Origin: Sipunculus nudus
Taxonomy: Eukaryota; Annelida; Sipuncula; Golfingiida; Sipunculidae
DNA length: 64,000 nt
Direction: 5' to 3'
Assembly (NCBI GenBank): GCA_026874595.1
Contig: CM049308.1
Coordinates: 74,002,624 to 74,066,623 of the forward strand
Position 1 is the first letter of the stretch, and every line of letters starts with the position of its first letter. The position numbers were made by a program, and so were the translations under genes. Shown one piece after another: positions 23,974 to 37,180 of the stretch. Below the pieces are notes generated by a model. That model did no database searches, was not told the DNA's origin, and saw only the letters and a list, made by a program, of their open reading frames with translations.

Positions 23974-25780
23974 CCGTTATCCCCCACAAAAAAAATAGAG
24001 AGAGAGAGAAAAAAAGAGATAATTTCTCTTTTGTAAGTATATACCACCCAAGGCGGCTCTTTTGCCAGTTACTGAAGAACCTGGTATGACCTGCATGTTC
24101 ATGTCATGGGATATAAAAAAAATACATTTAAATAATTTTGATAATAATTTTTACACTTAATGAAACCAGTAATGATAAGCTGTATAAGTGTCTGAACAGA
24201 CGGTCTTTTGAATGAGAGGCAAAACTCTAATTCTATTTTGTACTCATTTGAAGTACCCTCATTAATGGAAAAACATCCCTGCAAAACCCCTCTTTTTCCA
24301 CTTTTTTATTCAAAGAAGGCTATACTCTAGCTCTTTTATCCAGAACCCTTACTTATTTTAGTCATTTACCATTTGCAGGCCTGGTACCTGCATTAAAGAT
24401 GCACTTTTCAGTGGGATAAATATTTTCAGTCCAGCAAATGTTGCACAAACAGATATGTGAATTTATACCCATGTTTGTTTAAGTTCAGAAAGTCCCTGCA
24501 GAATCACATTTATGATTGTGCTGTTGCTTTATTAGGATTCACAGTTTGGAGAAATCTAATGACCAGCTGCCATACAACATAGTGTTGATTGAGACCAGCC
24601 AATCACAGGTGAGAGTACTGGGACACAGCAGGATAACCTCGGTCATAGGAATACCCAATGCCTGCTTTGTTGAATCAGGTAGGTGGGTAGGTGTGACTAA
24701 TCATGCTGCTCAACTCAGGGCTCCCACTCCTCCTTTATTTCTTATATTTTTTAAAAGTGTCCTATATATTTGTAATTTGTCCTATAATTCCTGTATTTTA
24801 CTAAGTTGCACCATATGATATTCTACAAATGTCACAAAGGAGCAAATGCTAGTACTTAGTTCACCCAAATGTATTCCAGTCCCTCCTAGGAGGTTAATGA
24901 GCCATCCCTAAGGGGTAAATGGCCAAGCCTGCCCCCTCTTGAAGCCTTAGTAGGGTGGACTAATCCACCGAGCTTGGCAGGCAGCAAGCTGGGCTACACT
25001 GGGGACAAACACTGAAGAAGGGCACTTTGGAACTTAAAAAAGTGCAAGTTTTGCTGAGCAAGAAGGTTAAAGCTGTACAGCAACCCTTCAGCCTAAGAAG
25101 CTTAAGCATTGAAATAATGGAAAATATGTCACTAATATCGAGACTTACATTTGATATAACATTTTATATTTTAATTTTCATGATAGTAGATCAAGAAATA
25201 ATTTAGTATAAAGGATACATTGAGATTTCTACAAAGAAAATTACTCTTCAGTGCCCAACAACAAACTTAACGTACAAACATGACTATACATGGGCATGAC
25301 ACTAAATTATATTTGCAATTATGTTAATTGTATGGTTATAAATATTGAAGTTATTTGACATCCCTTACCGCCATCCCATATTTTTGGAAGGAGTTCCTTT
25401 ATTTTTTAACAAAGTGAGTAGGAGCCCTGTCAACTTCCGATTGAGTAATTGTATTGGGGCAGATAGATACCAAATACAAGACGGGGTGTGTTGTTATTGA
25501 TTTAATACATAGCTATGCAATGAGCAAAATGGTAGTTCCTGTTAATTCTAATATCAGACTCGCGATCATCTGGATAGATGCAATATATATATAAATATAC
25601 AGTGAATCCTCATTGTGTTGAACTCCCTTAAGTCGAATGCCTTTCTTATTTCAAAGTTACAGACTTGATACTCTGGACAACTCGAGTTAAATTATTACAA
25701 AATAAACCTGCTGGTGTCAAACCTTAGATGTGTCCAAGTTTTTGGAGGGTCCCTTCAACTTTGACACAATGAGGTTTCAC

Positions 25781-25861
<81 letters not shown>

Positions 25862-28800
25862 ATTCATTCATGTTGATAAATGTAGTTTTAGGCAAAAGAT
25901 GGGGCAAGGGAAGTGAATGTTGGTTTTGTGGTCTGAATCCTGTTTATAAACTTCATCTTTATGGCCCTCAGTATTGCACTCATGTTGAAACATGAGGCAG
26001 TTCTTTCTTTATCAGTGTGATACATATTCATTTATTAGGCCATATACTATGTAAATCTTGTAAGTAGTCACAGGTGTCCTGTTAATTGTATTCTCTGATG
26101 AATGCCAAAATATCTTTCAAATGGTTCTGGCAGCACTAAACAATTCATATAAATCCATTAAATTTTCTAAATGTTTTAACAGTTGTGGTCAAGAAATCAT
26201 GCCGAGGGCAGGGACTTGGCAGGAGGATAATGGCTGATACAGAGAAGATCGCAGCAAAGTAAGTCAAAGTTGGGGCTGATAGGATACATCATCTCTAGAT
26301 ACCTGCAGGTGCTGTAGCCACCGGGCCAGGGTGACACCAGGATATGAAATAAAAATGACAAGAAGCACATGCTACCGCCCTGTCATGTAGTCCCACACAG
26401 AAATGTAACTCTGCATATGTAAATATCTTAATACTTAGCTTAAGGATGAGGTAAGTCAGCATTAAAAAATGGAAGCAGTTATCTCCACCCAAAACAAAAA
26501 TTTAAATCAAGAATTACCTTTTCATTAAATTCTTAATTTGATCAGTGCAAATAATTAAATGTTCTTTTAGTAAGGAGTTATGCTTAAAACTTTCCTCATA
26601 GATAATATGAATTTTATTATATCCATAACTATTTATATACCAGTCAATAATTAAATCTTCCTTTGCATTATCAGTGTCTAATCTTGGATATCAGGTGACT
26701 TTTCCTGTTAAATAGTAATGCTAGCTACATTGTGTTAGTTGTTTATCTTTTCTTAGATATGAGTGTGGAATAATAAAGGTATACAAATTAATGTTAATAC
26801 AATAATTGAAATTAATCCATCATTTTATTCCTATTCTGATTATTGCTTAATTGCTGCCTTCATCTATTCTTACAGACCTATTATTTTGTCTGTTTGTTTT
26901 GTCTCTGCTTATGATGATATCCATTGCATATTAGCAATATGCTTTAGACTGGTATATTATTATAAAATACTGTAATATTGATATATAGTGTATTGCACCG
27001 TTTTAAATATTTTTAACCCTCTGCACCTCAGCAAGCCATTCCGTTTGCATCATTTGGGTATAGATAATATTTTATATGTCGGCTTATTTTGAAGTTTTCA
27101 TATATTTTGGGAAATACAAATACCATTAGTCATATATACCTGAATTTACTGAGTTTTCCCTCAAAGCTTTGACCACTTAATTTACTGTTGTTGTACATGC
27201 AATTCCAAATAATTTGACTGCAAAGTTATAAATAAGAGAAATTGCTGCACTAAGGCTGATAAGTAAAAAACAAATATTATACAGTAGAGCTTTAAATTTA
27301 TATATATCCCTTTTTTTTCCAAAATTTTTTTTTCTGGAATTTAAAGTAAGGAAGCAAAATTTATCACAATTAAATGTTTCTCTGCTTTCTGAAAGGAAAA
27401 TAGGATGATATAGAAAATGAGATAAAGTATCTGTATGCCAGGAATATGATATTAATAAAACGTTGAAAATGATATGCCAAAAGTATTAGTAGTATACTTC
27501 TTAAAATATGTCTGACCTGGCATATCCATAACCTTAGTTATCTAAATAAATTTTTTGTCCACCAAACCATTTTGATATTCCAGGTTGTACTGAACATTTG
27601 ATATCAGTTTTTTTTTAGAATTGTATCCACATTTTATAGTTGCTGTGTGTTTCATCCAGAGGACATTGTGAGTACAATAAATTTCTTTATTTTTTTGTGA
27701 TTTCAGACTAGGATTTGAAGTCATGTTTTTGACCACCCATGACCAACAAGGGTTCTACAGTCGTCTTGGTTATGAGTATTGTGTGCCTGTTGTCACAGCA
27801 GGTGGAGCCACTGGTCTGCTCAGCAAGATCAAAGTCAGTAAAAAAAAACAATGTGCTCATTAAACATTATTACATACAGGTGTTTGGTTTACATTTGCAG
27901 GGTTCAGTCTCATTTTAGCAGTCTCCCCATACACCAACCTACACAAAGTAATTCCATATTGATAATTAATATTTAATAACTAACAAATTATGGACAGTTT
28001 GATGAAACCAAAGGTAATATGGCACGTATTCATTATTGGCCAGTGATATCAATTAGATGATATTATTTATTTTATCAGTCTTACATTTATGGGGAAAAGA
28101 TAAGCTGTATTTTATTATATCAATTTAAATTTTGACTTATAATGGTACAGGCATGGATAACATACATTAAATGCCAATGACACTTCAGTAAAAAAAAAAT
28201 TTTCACCTGCATAGATGGGTTGTCATAAGCGTGAAGGTTATATTTTTCCAATAACCACTCTTCTGCAAATCTTACAAATGTTCCTATAGCTTTCCCATGT
28301 CATATGATTATAATATAACCTTGTGACCATTTGCTTGCATTTAAATTTATAGGTTCTGTGAAATGATATATTTTTATTTTCAGAATAACAAGTTCCTTGA
28401 GAGTTTAGAACGACTTGGAAACTGTGCAACTAAGATGGATCAACCCTCATCCAGTGGTCTAAGCCAGCCTTCCAGTGTTTCAACCACTCAGTCGACTTTT
28501 GTATCTCCTTCAAACCCCACCAAACACAATGTGCCTCCTCCACCCCCTGTTCCTCATATACATGATCAACCTCCTGTGCCTCCTCCCCCTCTTCTGCCTC
28601 ATAATAATGGTCAACCTCTTGTGCCTCCTCCATCTCTTCTGCCTCATACTAATGGTCAACTGTCTGTTCCTCCTCCACCTCCTTTGCCTCATATCAATTG
28701 TCAACCTCCTGTGCCTCCTCCACCTCCTCTGCCTAATATCAATGGTCAACCTCCTGTGCCTCCTCCACCTCCTCTGTCTCATTCATATGCTCCACCTCCT

Positions 28801-28974
28801 GTGCCTCCCCCAGCACCTCCTGTTCCTGGGTTAAACGTATCTCAGTCTCTTGAGCCTCCTCTTGCACCTGTGCCTCCCAGCTTACCACCACCACCATCTC
28901 ATGAAAAAGTTGTGAGAATGGACCCCTCTCAGATATCTTGGATGAAGAAGAATCTAATTCTATCTGAAGTCTGA
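23704..28974 (+). CDS. NAA80: N-alpha-acetyltransferase 80 (actin NAT)
   Basis: This is a complete five-exon gene encoding 342 residues. Exons are 23704-23795, 24536-24678, 26183-26258, 27707-27833 and 28384-28974, all in phase. NAA80 (NatH) acetylates the processed acidic N-terminus of actin in the cytosol and binds profilin-actin through proline-rich stretches. Visible family features are the EEWPRSLSARIHSL segment (about residues 23-35), GHSRITSV, the acetyl-CoA loop RGQGLGRR (86-93), and TTHDQQGFYSRLGYE, the conserved C-terminal part of the GNAT fold. A long proline-rich insert follows (about 194-317), then the closing strand ISWMKKNL (330-337), as in the vertebrate protein. The start codon has a purine at -3 (ACAATGG) and is the first in-frame ATG after an upstream TAG at 23500. 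The insert holds six 15-residue repeats, more than the three proline stretches known in vertebrates. Confidence 0.95.
23796..24535. other. NAA80 intron 1 content
   Basis: It contains a (TC)n tract at about 23946-23970 followed shortly by a (GA)n tract at about 23998-24010, which are complementary and could pair. Otherwise AT-rich, no exon seen. Confidence 0.6.
24536..24678 (+). CDS. NAA80: NAA80 coding exon 2
   Basis: 143 nt beginning IHSLEKSNDQLPYNIVL and ending NACFVES. The acceptor is TTTATTAG and the donor CAG|GTAGGT. It includes the GHSRITSV strand that precedes the acetyl-CoA site. Confidence 0.92.
24679..26182. other. NAA80 intron 2 content
   Basis: A GC-richer segment at about 24860-25100 contains CCTCCTAGGAGG and a GCAxxAAGCTGGGC-type block of unknown nature. 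A long (TA)n microsatellite lies at about 25786-25866. I recognised no additional exon. Confidence 0.5.
25786..25866. repeat. (TA)n microsatellite
   Basis: About 80 bp of alternating TA with one TTTA interruption, next to a (TG)n start. The poly-(YI) open frame over it is not a gene. Confidence 0.95.
26183..26258 (+). CDS. NAA80: NAA80 coding exon 3, acetyl-CoA binding
   Basis: 76 nt: VVVKKSCRGQGLGRRIMADT then EKIAA and a split lysine codon; donor AA|GTAAGT. RGQGLGRR is the GNAT acetyl-CoA pyrophosphate-binding loop. Confidence 0.95.
26259..27706. other. NAA80 intron 3 content
   Basis: AT-rich intronic sequence. I see no repeat of note and no conserved exon. Confidence 0.5.
27707..27833 (+). 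CDS. NAA80: NAA80 coding exon 4
   Basis: 127 nt: LGFEVMFLTTHDQQGFYSRL, then GYEYCVPVVTAGGATGLLSK and IK. The acceptor is ATTTCAG and the donor AAA|GTCAGT. Contains the conserved THDxxxFYxxLGY segment. Confidence 0.95.
27834..28383. other. NAA80 intron 4 content
   Basis: AT-rich intronic sequence with no recognisable element. Confidence 0.5.
28384..28974 (+). CDS. NAA80: NAA80 coding exon 5, proline-rich tail
   Basis: 591 nt including the TGA stop, 196 residues. A short linker (NNKFLESLERLGNC) and a Ser/Thr-rich stretch lead into the proline-rich repeats, followed by MDPSQISWMKKNLILSEV. Open frames in the other frames and on the antisense strand come from the repeated codons. Confidence 0.95.
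   Translation, partial: NNKFLESLERLGNCATKMDQPSSSGLSQPSSVSTTQSTFVSPSNPTKHNVPPPPPVPHIHDQPPVPPPPLLPHNNGQPLVPPPSLLPHTNGQLSVPPPPPLPHINCQPPVPPPPPLPNINGQPPVPPPPPLSHSYAPPPVPPPAPPVPGLNVSQSLEPPLAPVPPSLPPPPSHEKVVRMDPSQISWMKKNLILSEV
28525..28791 (+). repeat. Coding minisatellite, 45-bp unit, six copies
   Basis: Six tandem copies encode variants of PPVPPPPPLPHINGQ. Copies start at 28525, 28570, 28615, 28660, 28705 and 28750; the last is 14 codons long. All copies keep the reading frame and the proline core, with changes concentrated in the HxNGQ part. Similar proline stretches follow without the periodicity. Confidence 0.9.
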
Positions 28975-29200
28975 CCAGCAACATAACCACCTTCAGGATA
29001 TGCCAAAATGGTACTTGTTACCAGAGCGTGACATATAATTGAAAGTCATAAAAAATATTTTCAGACCTTACTTAGTGGTTCTAATTACCGAGTAGCGATA
29101 TTACTGGGGTTGTCAGTAGACTGGGTTTTACCTTTAATTTTACACACTACTATTTAATGTAAAGAATTACTTAAAATATATTGGTGTTACCTTTGTGTAT

Positions 29201-29206
29201 AATAAA
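29201..29206 (+). terminator. NAA80 polyadenylation signal
   Basis: AATAAA about 230 nt after the NAA80 stop codon. A second AATAAA lies at about 29265. Either could be used. Confidence 0.55.
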
Positions 29207-29636
29207 ATTTGTACAGTGCCTCCAAATGCATCTTTACACTTGCTGTAATGTTAATTTATGTTAGGAATAAATTTATACATTTTGCTTAGAGTTGCCTTGT
29301 GTCTGTAAAGAGTGGTACTAGCAGGACATGCCACATAGGCCTAAGATTATTATATGGTTGGGTCGTTCTATGGTATGTGCAGTGTCCGTCTGTACGTCAT
29401 TCATTCCGTTACATTCAACTTAATCTTTGGGGTTACCATGGAGATATAATTAATCTCCTTGGGGTTACAGTGATAACGGGAACATGATGGATATTCATGA
29501 AACTCGCTTAAATAAAGGTTTACCATTTGAAGTATCTCACAGAGTTCGATTCACGGAAAATCTGTCAGGTCACATGTCAATAGAATTTAAGGGTGTAGCA
29601 TCTACATTTGTTTGGTCATTTTTTCCTGTATTTTAG

Positions 29637-29845
29637 ACCATAAACTTTATTTATTTTACATGGATTGTACAGGTACTTATAATAACTAATACGAGGCACT
29701 CTCCATGGCCCAAATGGCGACGTTCGGTTTTATGTAGGGTTGGAGGACATGGAGAAAACCAATGGCCTTGGACGGGCTTAAAACACACCACTCTCATAGC
29801 AACGCACGGGGTCAAATCCGGGTCGCCTGAGGAGAGAGCCTATAT
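29637..29845 (+). repeat. Dispersed repeat, plus copy
   Basis: It matches the reverse complement of about 49655-49866. Shared words are TTACATGGAxTGTAC, TACGAGGCACTCTCCAT, GGGTCAAATCCGGGT or CGGGTTCG-type segments and GAGAGAGCC. The element has no coding potential. Confidence 0.65.
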
Positions 29846-31376
29846 CAGTTTACTATCTCGTCTATTCAGGCGTCAACCTGATTTTATTCGTCTAGACCAC
29901 CATTAAATTGATTGATGTAATTCAAGCTCATAGTGTATATATCCATTAAGTATATATTTTAAACCTTCAAAAATTATCTAATTGATGCAAATATAATTTG
30001 TTTTGTATCTCCTCAATGACGTTCAATTTTTTTTTATTTAAATATATATATTTTTTACAAAACAAGTTATTCCCCGTAACGTTATGTCGTAACAGGTATT
30101 ATAAATTTTCAGTAGCCCATATAAGAACACATGAACATATCCCAGGCAATTTTTTGTTTACATAAAATGCCGCGTACATTTCATATTTAAAATGCAATTA
30201 AATTTTGCTCATATTTAAAAATTAACTTTTCTCGTGAAAACGCCCATAACTTATTAAAATATAACAATTTGACAAAGAAATAAAAAAAACTGAAAGATCA
30301 CGTACATGTGACAGGTCAATATATAGCAAAAAAAAAAAAAAAACTTTTGTTAATGTGACTTCATATCCGACATTCAAGTTGCATTTTATGGAACTTTATT
30401 TTTTTGCACATTTTTATGAAGATTAACAAAATTATATTTTGTGTTTTTAATTTATATCATTTCCCATGGTCTTTCTGCCCATCCTCTTTTGTGCCCATTA
30501 GGCCTATCTCGAGGTCCGTTCAAGATATTGCCGTGAACATTAGGCCTATTCCGAGGCCTATATACTTAATGAAGACATAGGTTTGTTATATTCTAAAGTA
30601 AGGGAAAAAGAGTAGGAAACATTTTATGTTACTGATAGGACAGGGTGGGGCACCTCTCAGGAAATTCCTTTTCTTTCATTCTTGCTTTCATTTCAAATCG
30701 AAGACACAAATAGTATGATAATTTTCCGCCAGATGGCAGGAGTATCACCATTTGACTTCGTGCCGTAAACCAAGTTAGCACACTGACCACAATGTGTAAA
30801 AATACTAATAATTAAAGCTCATCTCCTGATGATTGGGTACTTCTCTAATCAAACCATGCCAATATTGATAAATATTTTATTTTAAAATTACTTTAACACC
30901 GAATGCCTGTTGAGTGTAAAGTTACGTTTCAGAATTGCCATTTTTAGGATTACCTAGCTTTTCTTCCAATTTATTTAACAAAGAACTGAGAACTATTTTG
31001 ATAAAGGTCCGATAACTGTTTTGACAATGTACTAGAATACCATACATACTTTTGATAAAGACTGGGTTTTGACAATGTACTTTTATATTATACATACTTA
31101 TTTTTCAACAAAACAATGAACTCTGAAAGATCTAAAAAGATTTAAAAGTTATTTGACATGATCTCCCAGTTTTGTAAATATATATACATCTCTGCTTGAA
31201 CACCAAATAATCTTTGAAAAAATTATGTGCAATTAATTAGCCTAACATGTCACTTGTACCATTTGAAAATTTCCATTTTAACATAGATGTACATGAAATT
31301 TCATCAGATACAAATTTAAGGCACTGTTCTATATATTATACAAACAGCTTAATATATACATATATCTGTCTGGCAA

Positions 31377-31413
31377 TCTCTCTCTCTCGCTCTCTTTCTT
31401 TCTCTCTCACTCT

Positions 31414-31486
<73 letters not shown>
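31377..31486. repeat. (TC)n and (TA)n compound microsatellite
   Basis: A TC-rich stretch runs into about 69 bp of pure alternating TA. Confidence 0.95.
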
Positions 31487-31489
<3 letters not shown>

Positions 31490-32030
31490 AGAAAGCGTTG
31501 GAAAGAATATTTATGTGTGTGTGTGTGGTTGTTAGTCTGTGCGTTTAATGGAATTTTTTACAAAAAGGGGGAATTCAACAGGGCATGATTACATTTTCAT
31601 ATTTCCTCAAGAAACTGAAATTTCACCCAGGCACCAACTCCCTGTAGGCCTACATGCACGAACCCACGCACGTGTCATACTATTATACATGTATATTATT
31701 CTAAGCGATGTTAGAGCCTGCTACCTAAGTGTATACACTAAAGTGACCTGTATAGTCCCCACGCTTCTTACTCACAGTAATGATTACAAAGGTTGAAAAC
31801 GTCTGACGCTTATCGCTCTATTTGCCGTGTGTAGGGAAGTCGACCATTTGTATGCCTACTATAACAACACGTGTGTATATATAGGCTTTAACTAGTTGCA
31901 GTCTGCAGGCCTGCACATATATTAACAGTGAGAAGTAAATGTCTTTTCACACATCTATCCGTACCAGGCCCCCTTGGCATGTAAGAACAGGACTAGCTGC
32001 TGATCGGAAGTTAATATATCGTCTGCCACC

Positions 32031-32123
32031 ATGCCGCCTATCCTCTTGGTTGTGACCACCCTTCTGTACTTCAGTGTGGTTTTGGTTGGGATTTTGGCGG
32101 CTGTCCCTATCGCTATTGCTAAG
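32031..32123 (+). CDS. TMEM179-like exon 1
   Basis: 93 nt: MPPILLVVTTLLYFSVVLVG then ILAAVPIAIAK; donor AAG|GTAATG. It encodes the first membrane segment. Chosen for the strong Kozak context and phase-0 junction. Confidence 0.75.
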
Positions 32124-33848
32124 GTAATGTCCGCAGTAACAGCTTACATTTAGGTACTTAAAGGGCTCAATGTATGCACCATTTGCGACCACTAGGTCAT
32201 TAGTACTTCAGTTTGAAGTGAGGTCAGTTTGACAGTTCAGAGTTGATTAACTGAAGGTTTACACGCATATAGACGACCAGTATACTTAGAAATTGTATAT
32301 CACACACATTTGACCTCATAATTCACCGAAACAATTTACATTGAAATAGGCTACCTGGTTAGTATAAGGAAACATTTGTTTTTATAATGTATATTCTTAC
32401 AATGAAGACAAATATCCCGTTTTATATATCATTTACGACTTTAGCTCTATTCTTTAACTCGGTAAAACGATTAGTACTCGGAAAAAAAAACAGTTTTATC
32501 AAAAGTCACATGTCACGGCGGTTTTGTAAATGGTTATATCGATCTGAACTGATCACCATAACAGCAATCATTTGTCACCCTAAAACATTCACCTGTATTG
32601 GTGGTGGTGTACGTGCGAAGAGGGGGGGGGGGCTAAAATCTGCATATAAGTCTAATAGGGATGCTTGGTGTAAGTCCTGAACCATTTTCGCAGACTGGGT
32701 AAATTCTCTTGGCCATCCCTCCAACCACATTTCCTGGAGCAGTATCACTGAAATGAGACTCCCTGAGTAACTTATGCCATGTAAATACATGTATCTGTCA
32801 AACGGGTACCTTTTCAGAAAGTGGCATTCAAACATTTCTGTTTTTTTTAAAAGCATTATTTATGCAGACTTTTACAAGAATGCAGGCCTTTGCAGTGTCT
32901 GATTTGATAAAGAACACAAGTGTTTAAATTAATGATTTGCCGACTTCATTTGTTTCTTTTTGAAACATAGAACACGATTTTGAACATCTCCACTTAAACA
33001 TCAAACCAGTTGTCTGGTATATACTGCCGTAAAAGGCACCCTCCCCGGAGTAAACTGATTTGTGTGCACTGTGCAAACCTTCGATTTTCGAAAATAAACC
33101 CTCCATGCTAAAACACCTTTTGCGATTAAGACAGTGAACAGGTATATATTGCCTTAGTGGCTTAGTGGCGAGGGGTATTATACTTCACCCTCGGTTTGCT
33201 GTCAGCAAAGTTCTGAAGAGATTTTTATAGGGAATTTTGTGAAAGGAAAGAAAAATACGCAAGGGATAATGAGGATAACCGTAGAAAATTGCATTCTAAA
33301 CATTCTGTAACATCGTTATGGCCATTTAATTTTAAAATAAGCTATTGATCGGTGTAAGCTGGTGACTCTGTTCTGGTGGTGTACATGCAGTTCCGTCACT
33401 TATACCGATATCAGCCAACACGCATTTTATTTAGCTGTTGAACATATTTTTTCATGAAAGGGAATTATTTTTTTAAACGATCGATGTTTTTATTGCATCG
33501 ATTACGACTGCGTACACTTCAAAGATGAGATAGGCTTTAGAATTGTTTTAATTCAAAAATCAGTGCCCTCTACACAGTAGGAAATGTTATTTATCCGTTG
33601 ATAGTTCCAGCGGTGTCACTTTTCCCTCTGTAGCCCTGCAAAATTTTGTCCTCAAAAGTAGATAAATTATATTCACGTGTTGTATGTTAACGCCGTTACC
33701 TGTGTTAAGCAGTCTGTACACCTTGGCTTTGATGATTTGGCTCATTCACACTTAAGATATGCATGTAAGGCACCACAGGCCACTAATCAAATGTATATAC
33801 AAACAAGTGCAAACGCCTGTATGGCCTTGCACACAAACACACATTTTT

Positions 33849-33897
<49 letters not shown>

Positions 33898-33933
33898 GCA
33901 GTATCTTTGTTCGGTATGTATGTACATACATAC

Positions 33934-33982
<49 letters not shown>

Positions 33983-34868
33983 TGGCAAGTCTGACCATTC
34001 TGAACTTAACAGATGCAGTCATACAGTTCACTGAGCAAGTATGTCGCATAATGTACACATTTGCATTTGTATCGTGCTATGCCGCTCACCCCCGCATATA
34101 TATTTGCATATGAGCACTATATGTTCTTTTAGCACGAATACCTGGTATAAGTGTTATACCCATGTATAGTGCATTTGAATGAATGAGCTTACAATAAAAT
34201 AACGAATAAAAATTATTAATCAAATGTCTATTTATGTTTGCACGATTATATATATTTAACCTGGGACCCAAAAGCTGAGGGTATGGTATATATATATGGT
34301 ATAAAAAAACTGACATGTCTTCTGTCAGGTTTGGACAGGGGGTATCTACGGTTATGATTCACCTGGATCAGTTCACACTAGAAACGTTATATAATGATAA
34401 AATACAATTACAAACGTATCAGAAGGATAGCTGGGCGCTAAGAAGACATTTATATTATACGTATCATATTCCTTTCCAATAGCGGTGTTTCCTCCTCTGA
34501 GTGATACCAAGATGGAGGTAAAGGTCTTGAAGGTCCACTTGCCCACTGAGTCTTGTATTCCTTTCCACATAATCACTGTAACGTCCATGCAGGCTTGTCC
34601 CTGGCAGTCGATTACTAATCTTGAGCTTCTTTAATTGTTCGGTTCATCAGACCCAGATTGATAATCTAATAGGTATCTTGGCTACCCATAGCATTTTATC
34701 TTTCTTGGAGTTGTTCGGAGGAACCGACTAGAAACCGTGACATATATAGAGTAGACACTAAACAGGAATCTGAGACCTGATACCTTCATGCAGTGACTAT
34801 ATTAAACATGAAACATTTAGGCCCATTCCCTCTGAAGGCATTCCTTGCACATGTATCTCTCCCTCTCT

Positions 34869-34941
<73 letters not shown>

Positions 34942-37132
34942 AGTGGCAGATCCAGAGGGAGGAGGGTCGAGGGGATCCAGACCTTTTCCTTTTGAACTGC
35001 AACAACTTTTTTTATCATGGCTTTAAACCAATCATTCTGGCCTCGATCCCTCCCTTTCTGGATCAGAGATAATTATGTTTAAGTTTTACTCAACAACTTT
35101 CCCGGGGTCGACCCTCCCCTTTCCAGAATCCTGGATCCACCCCTGTATCCCCATAGTTAGAATATAAATATAACTGTTCTCAGTTTCATTGGGCGATCGA
35201 AAAATAAAAACGCGCTCCAGTGCAGCCTTCTATACCTAAATAGTTCACGTTTAATATTTAAATGATCTTTGTCCTCCACAAGTCTGTTTTTAGTATAACA
35301 CATTCACAACGTGTGCTATATTTCAGTACCAGCTCGGAGGAAAATGTCTGCTATTCGGTCACGTGAGCTTCCCGGAAAATACAAACGACACAAAAGGGAT
35401 GGAAATCAATGCTGGGCAAACGACACTGTGTGACTTCATCACGTACATGCATGTAGTGGCCAGCCTCGCTTTCGGTTTGTTGATGACAGTCTTTCACACG
35501 GTGGCCTTTTTCAGGAAATGTCATGGAGCCATGCACGAGTACGTCAAAGTTGTAATCCCATTTGTTGAGTTAAAAAAATATTTAAATTATCATTCACAGT
35601 AATATAAAAAATTTTGAAATCACTGAATTTGAATACTCCCAAGGGTCCCGTCAAGTTAGTCTAATTAGCGAACAATCAGTATCAAATGAATTACTTTCTG
35701 TATTTTAGAGAGTATACGTGTGAATTTATAAAATTGCATAGGAAACCGCATTTTTCTTACATTTATAAAATTTTGAATGTTGGTCCAACCAAACGTGATG
35801 TATTATTTGAAGACGGTATGCACATGGATGAAATCCCATTTTAAGCAAATATACTACTAGAAGGGTAGAAAGTAGTTGAAATAGGCAACGTATAAAATTG
35901 GAGAAGTGGGGGGGGGGGGGGGGGGTTGTGTTAATTAATCACTTTCACGATCTGGTTGCACAAAGTTTAATGTGGAGAATATCTGTTACTAATTGCAAAC
36001 GAATTGTAAAATGTCAAAATATACATTGCTTAGAATGTTCATCATTCTATACATGTATTGCAGTTGCTTACAAAATTTGGTTGTCAAGACGATATTCCTT
36101 ATTCTCCATGGAGCAATTTCCCTGGTTACGGCGGCTGGAGGGTTCATCATCACCATTGGATTTACGCATTTCTGTAAGAGCGTCACAAACAGAGGTTTCA
36201 CCAGGTATAGCTGTTGTTTTTATAAATATTCACAGAAACGCTTCGTTCAGAATATTAGTAGTAGTGCAGGTAGTTAGGGTTTGCATCTTCTGTTTTTTTT
36301 CTGGTAAACTGCACGGACGTCTTCATATTTTTATTATAGTTTATATGAATCCTGTTTTTAATTGGCTCTGTGTATTGAATGATGGATCCCGTTTTGTATT
36401 AGATACTAAACATGAATGGCAAGTTGGGAACTCTATTTGGCACTGTCGATTGAAGGAAAATGATGCTAATCATATTTGACAATCGATTCAGTGAATAAAT
36501 TGTTATGCATAAACCCTACCCTTAGTAAATGATAACATAAACTGCCTACCAGTACAAGAAATGATTTGTACGGATAGCTTATTTCAGACTAAAACTGATA
36601 TATGTAACAGCTTCTAGTAAAAGGCAGACAAACTTTAGGTATATTATATTATAGCTAGATTATACTACAATTAATAGAATATTTGCTATAATAAAATAAT
36701 TTCTCTGTATAAACATTTTTTCTCTTATTTCGGAACGAACGTTCAGTTACTTTTAACCGATTCCTATTTAATGAATGACTTATTGAAAGAATCAATGTCA
36801 CATAAAGATCAGCTCCCTCATGCAGCCTTTGTTACGCTTTCATGTGTGCCTGTTGCCCTACGTTGTAAAATAATAAGTTTTTGTATGTTCTTTAGCTGCA
36901 AGGCTTTCCAAGATGTAGTCCCGTGGGGTGAACTAAAACACGGAGATGGAAGCGGCTTCCACCTCAGTTACATGGTTTCACTTGTAAGTAAAGCTCCACA
37001 TGAAAATAAAAAAATATTTAGTTTCTGTATATTATTTATAAACATACAGGTTAATACGCTTGTCTGAGACCAGATACAGATTACTTCCATATTCAACAAT
37101 GATGTAAGGAGTACTTGAATATTGGTCTTACA

Positions 37133-37180
<48 letters not shown>

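Larger units (their letters stand above)
28975..32030. other. Intergenic region between NAA80 and the TMEM179-like gene
   Basis: It holds the NAA80 3' untranslated region, a dispersed repeat at about 29637-29845, two copies of ATTAGGCCTATxxCGAGG 33 bp apart near 30508, and a (TC)n/(TA)n compound microsatellite at about 31377-31486. No gene was recognised. The proximal promoter of the next gene should lie just before 32031. Confidence 0.55.
32124..35326. other. TMEM179-like intron 1 content
   Basis: This intron of 3.2 kb contains a (TC)n tract (about 33850-33892), (TA)n tracts (about 33937-33976 and 34873-34938) and a small inverted-repeat element (34941-35145). No further exon was recognised. 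Confidence 0.6.

Noticed and set aside
28430-28990. Long open frames on the antisense strand and second frame across the NAA80 last exon (Arg/Trp-rich and Leu-rich peptides)
   Set aside because: They are produced by the repeated proline codons of the real exon; composition is periodic with the 45-bp unit and no motif is present.
33750-34060. Several frames with (YI)n, (RE)n and (SL)n runs
   Set aside because: Translations of adjacent (TA)n and (TC)n microsatellites.
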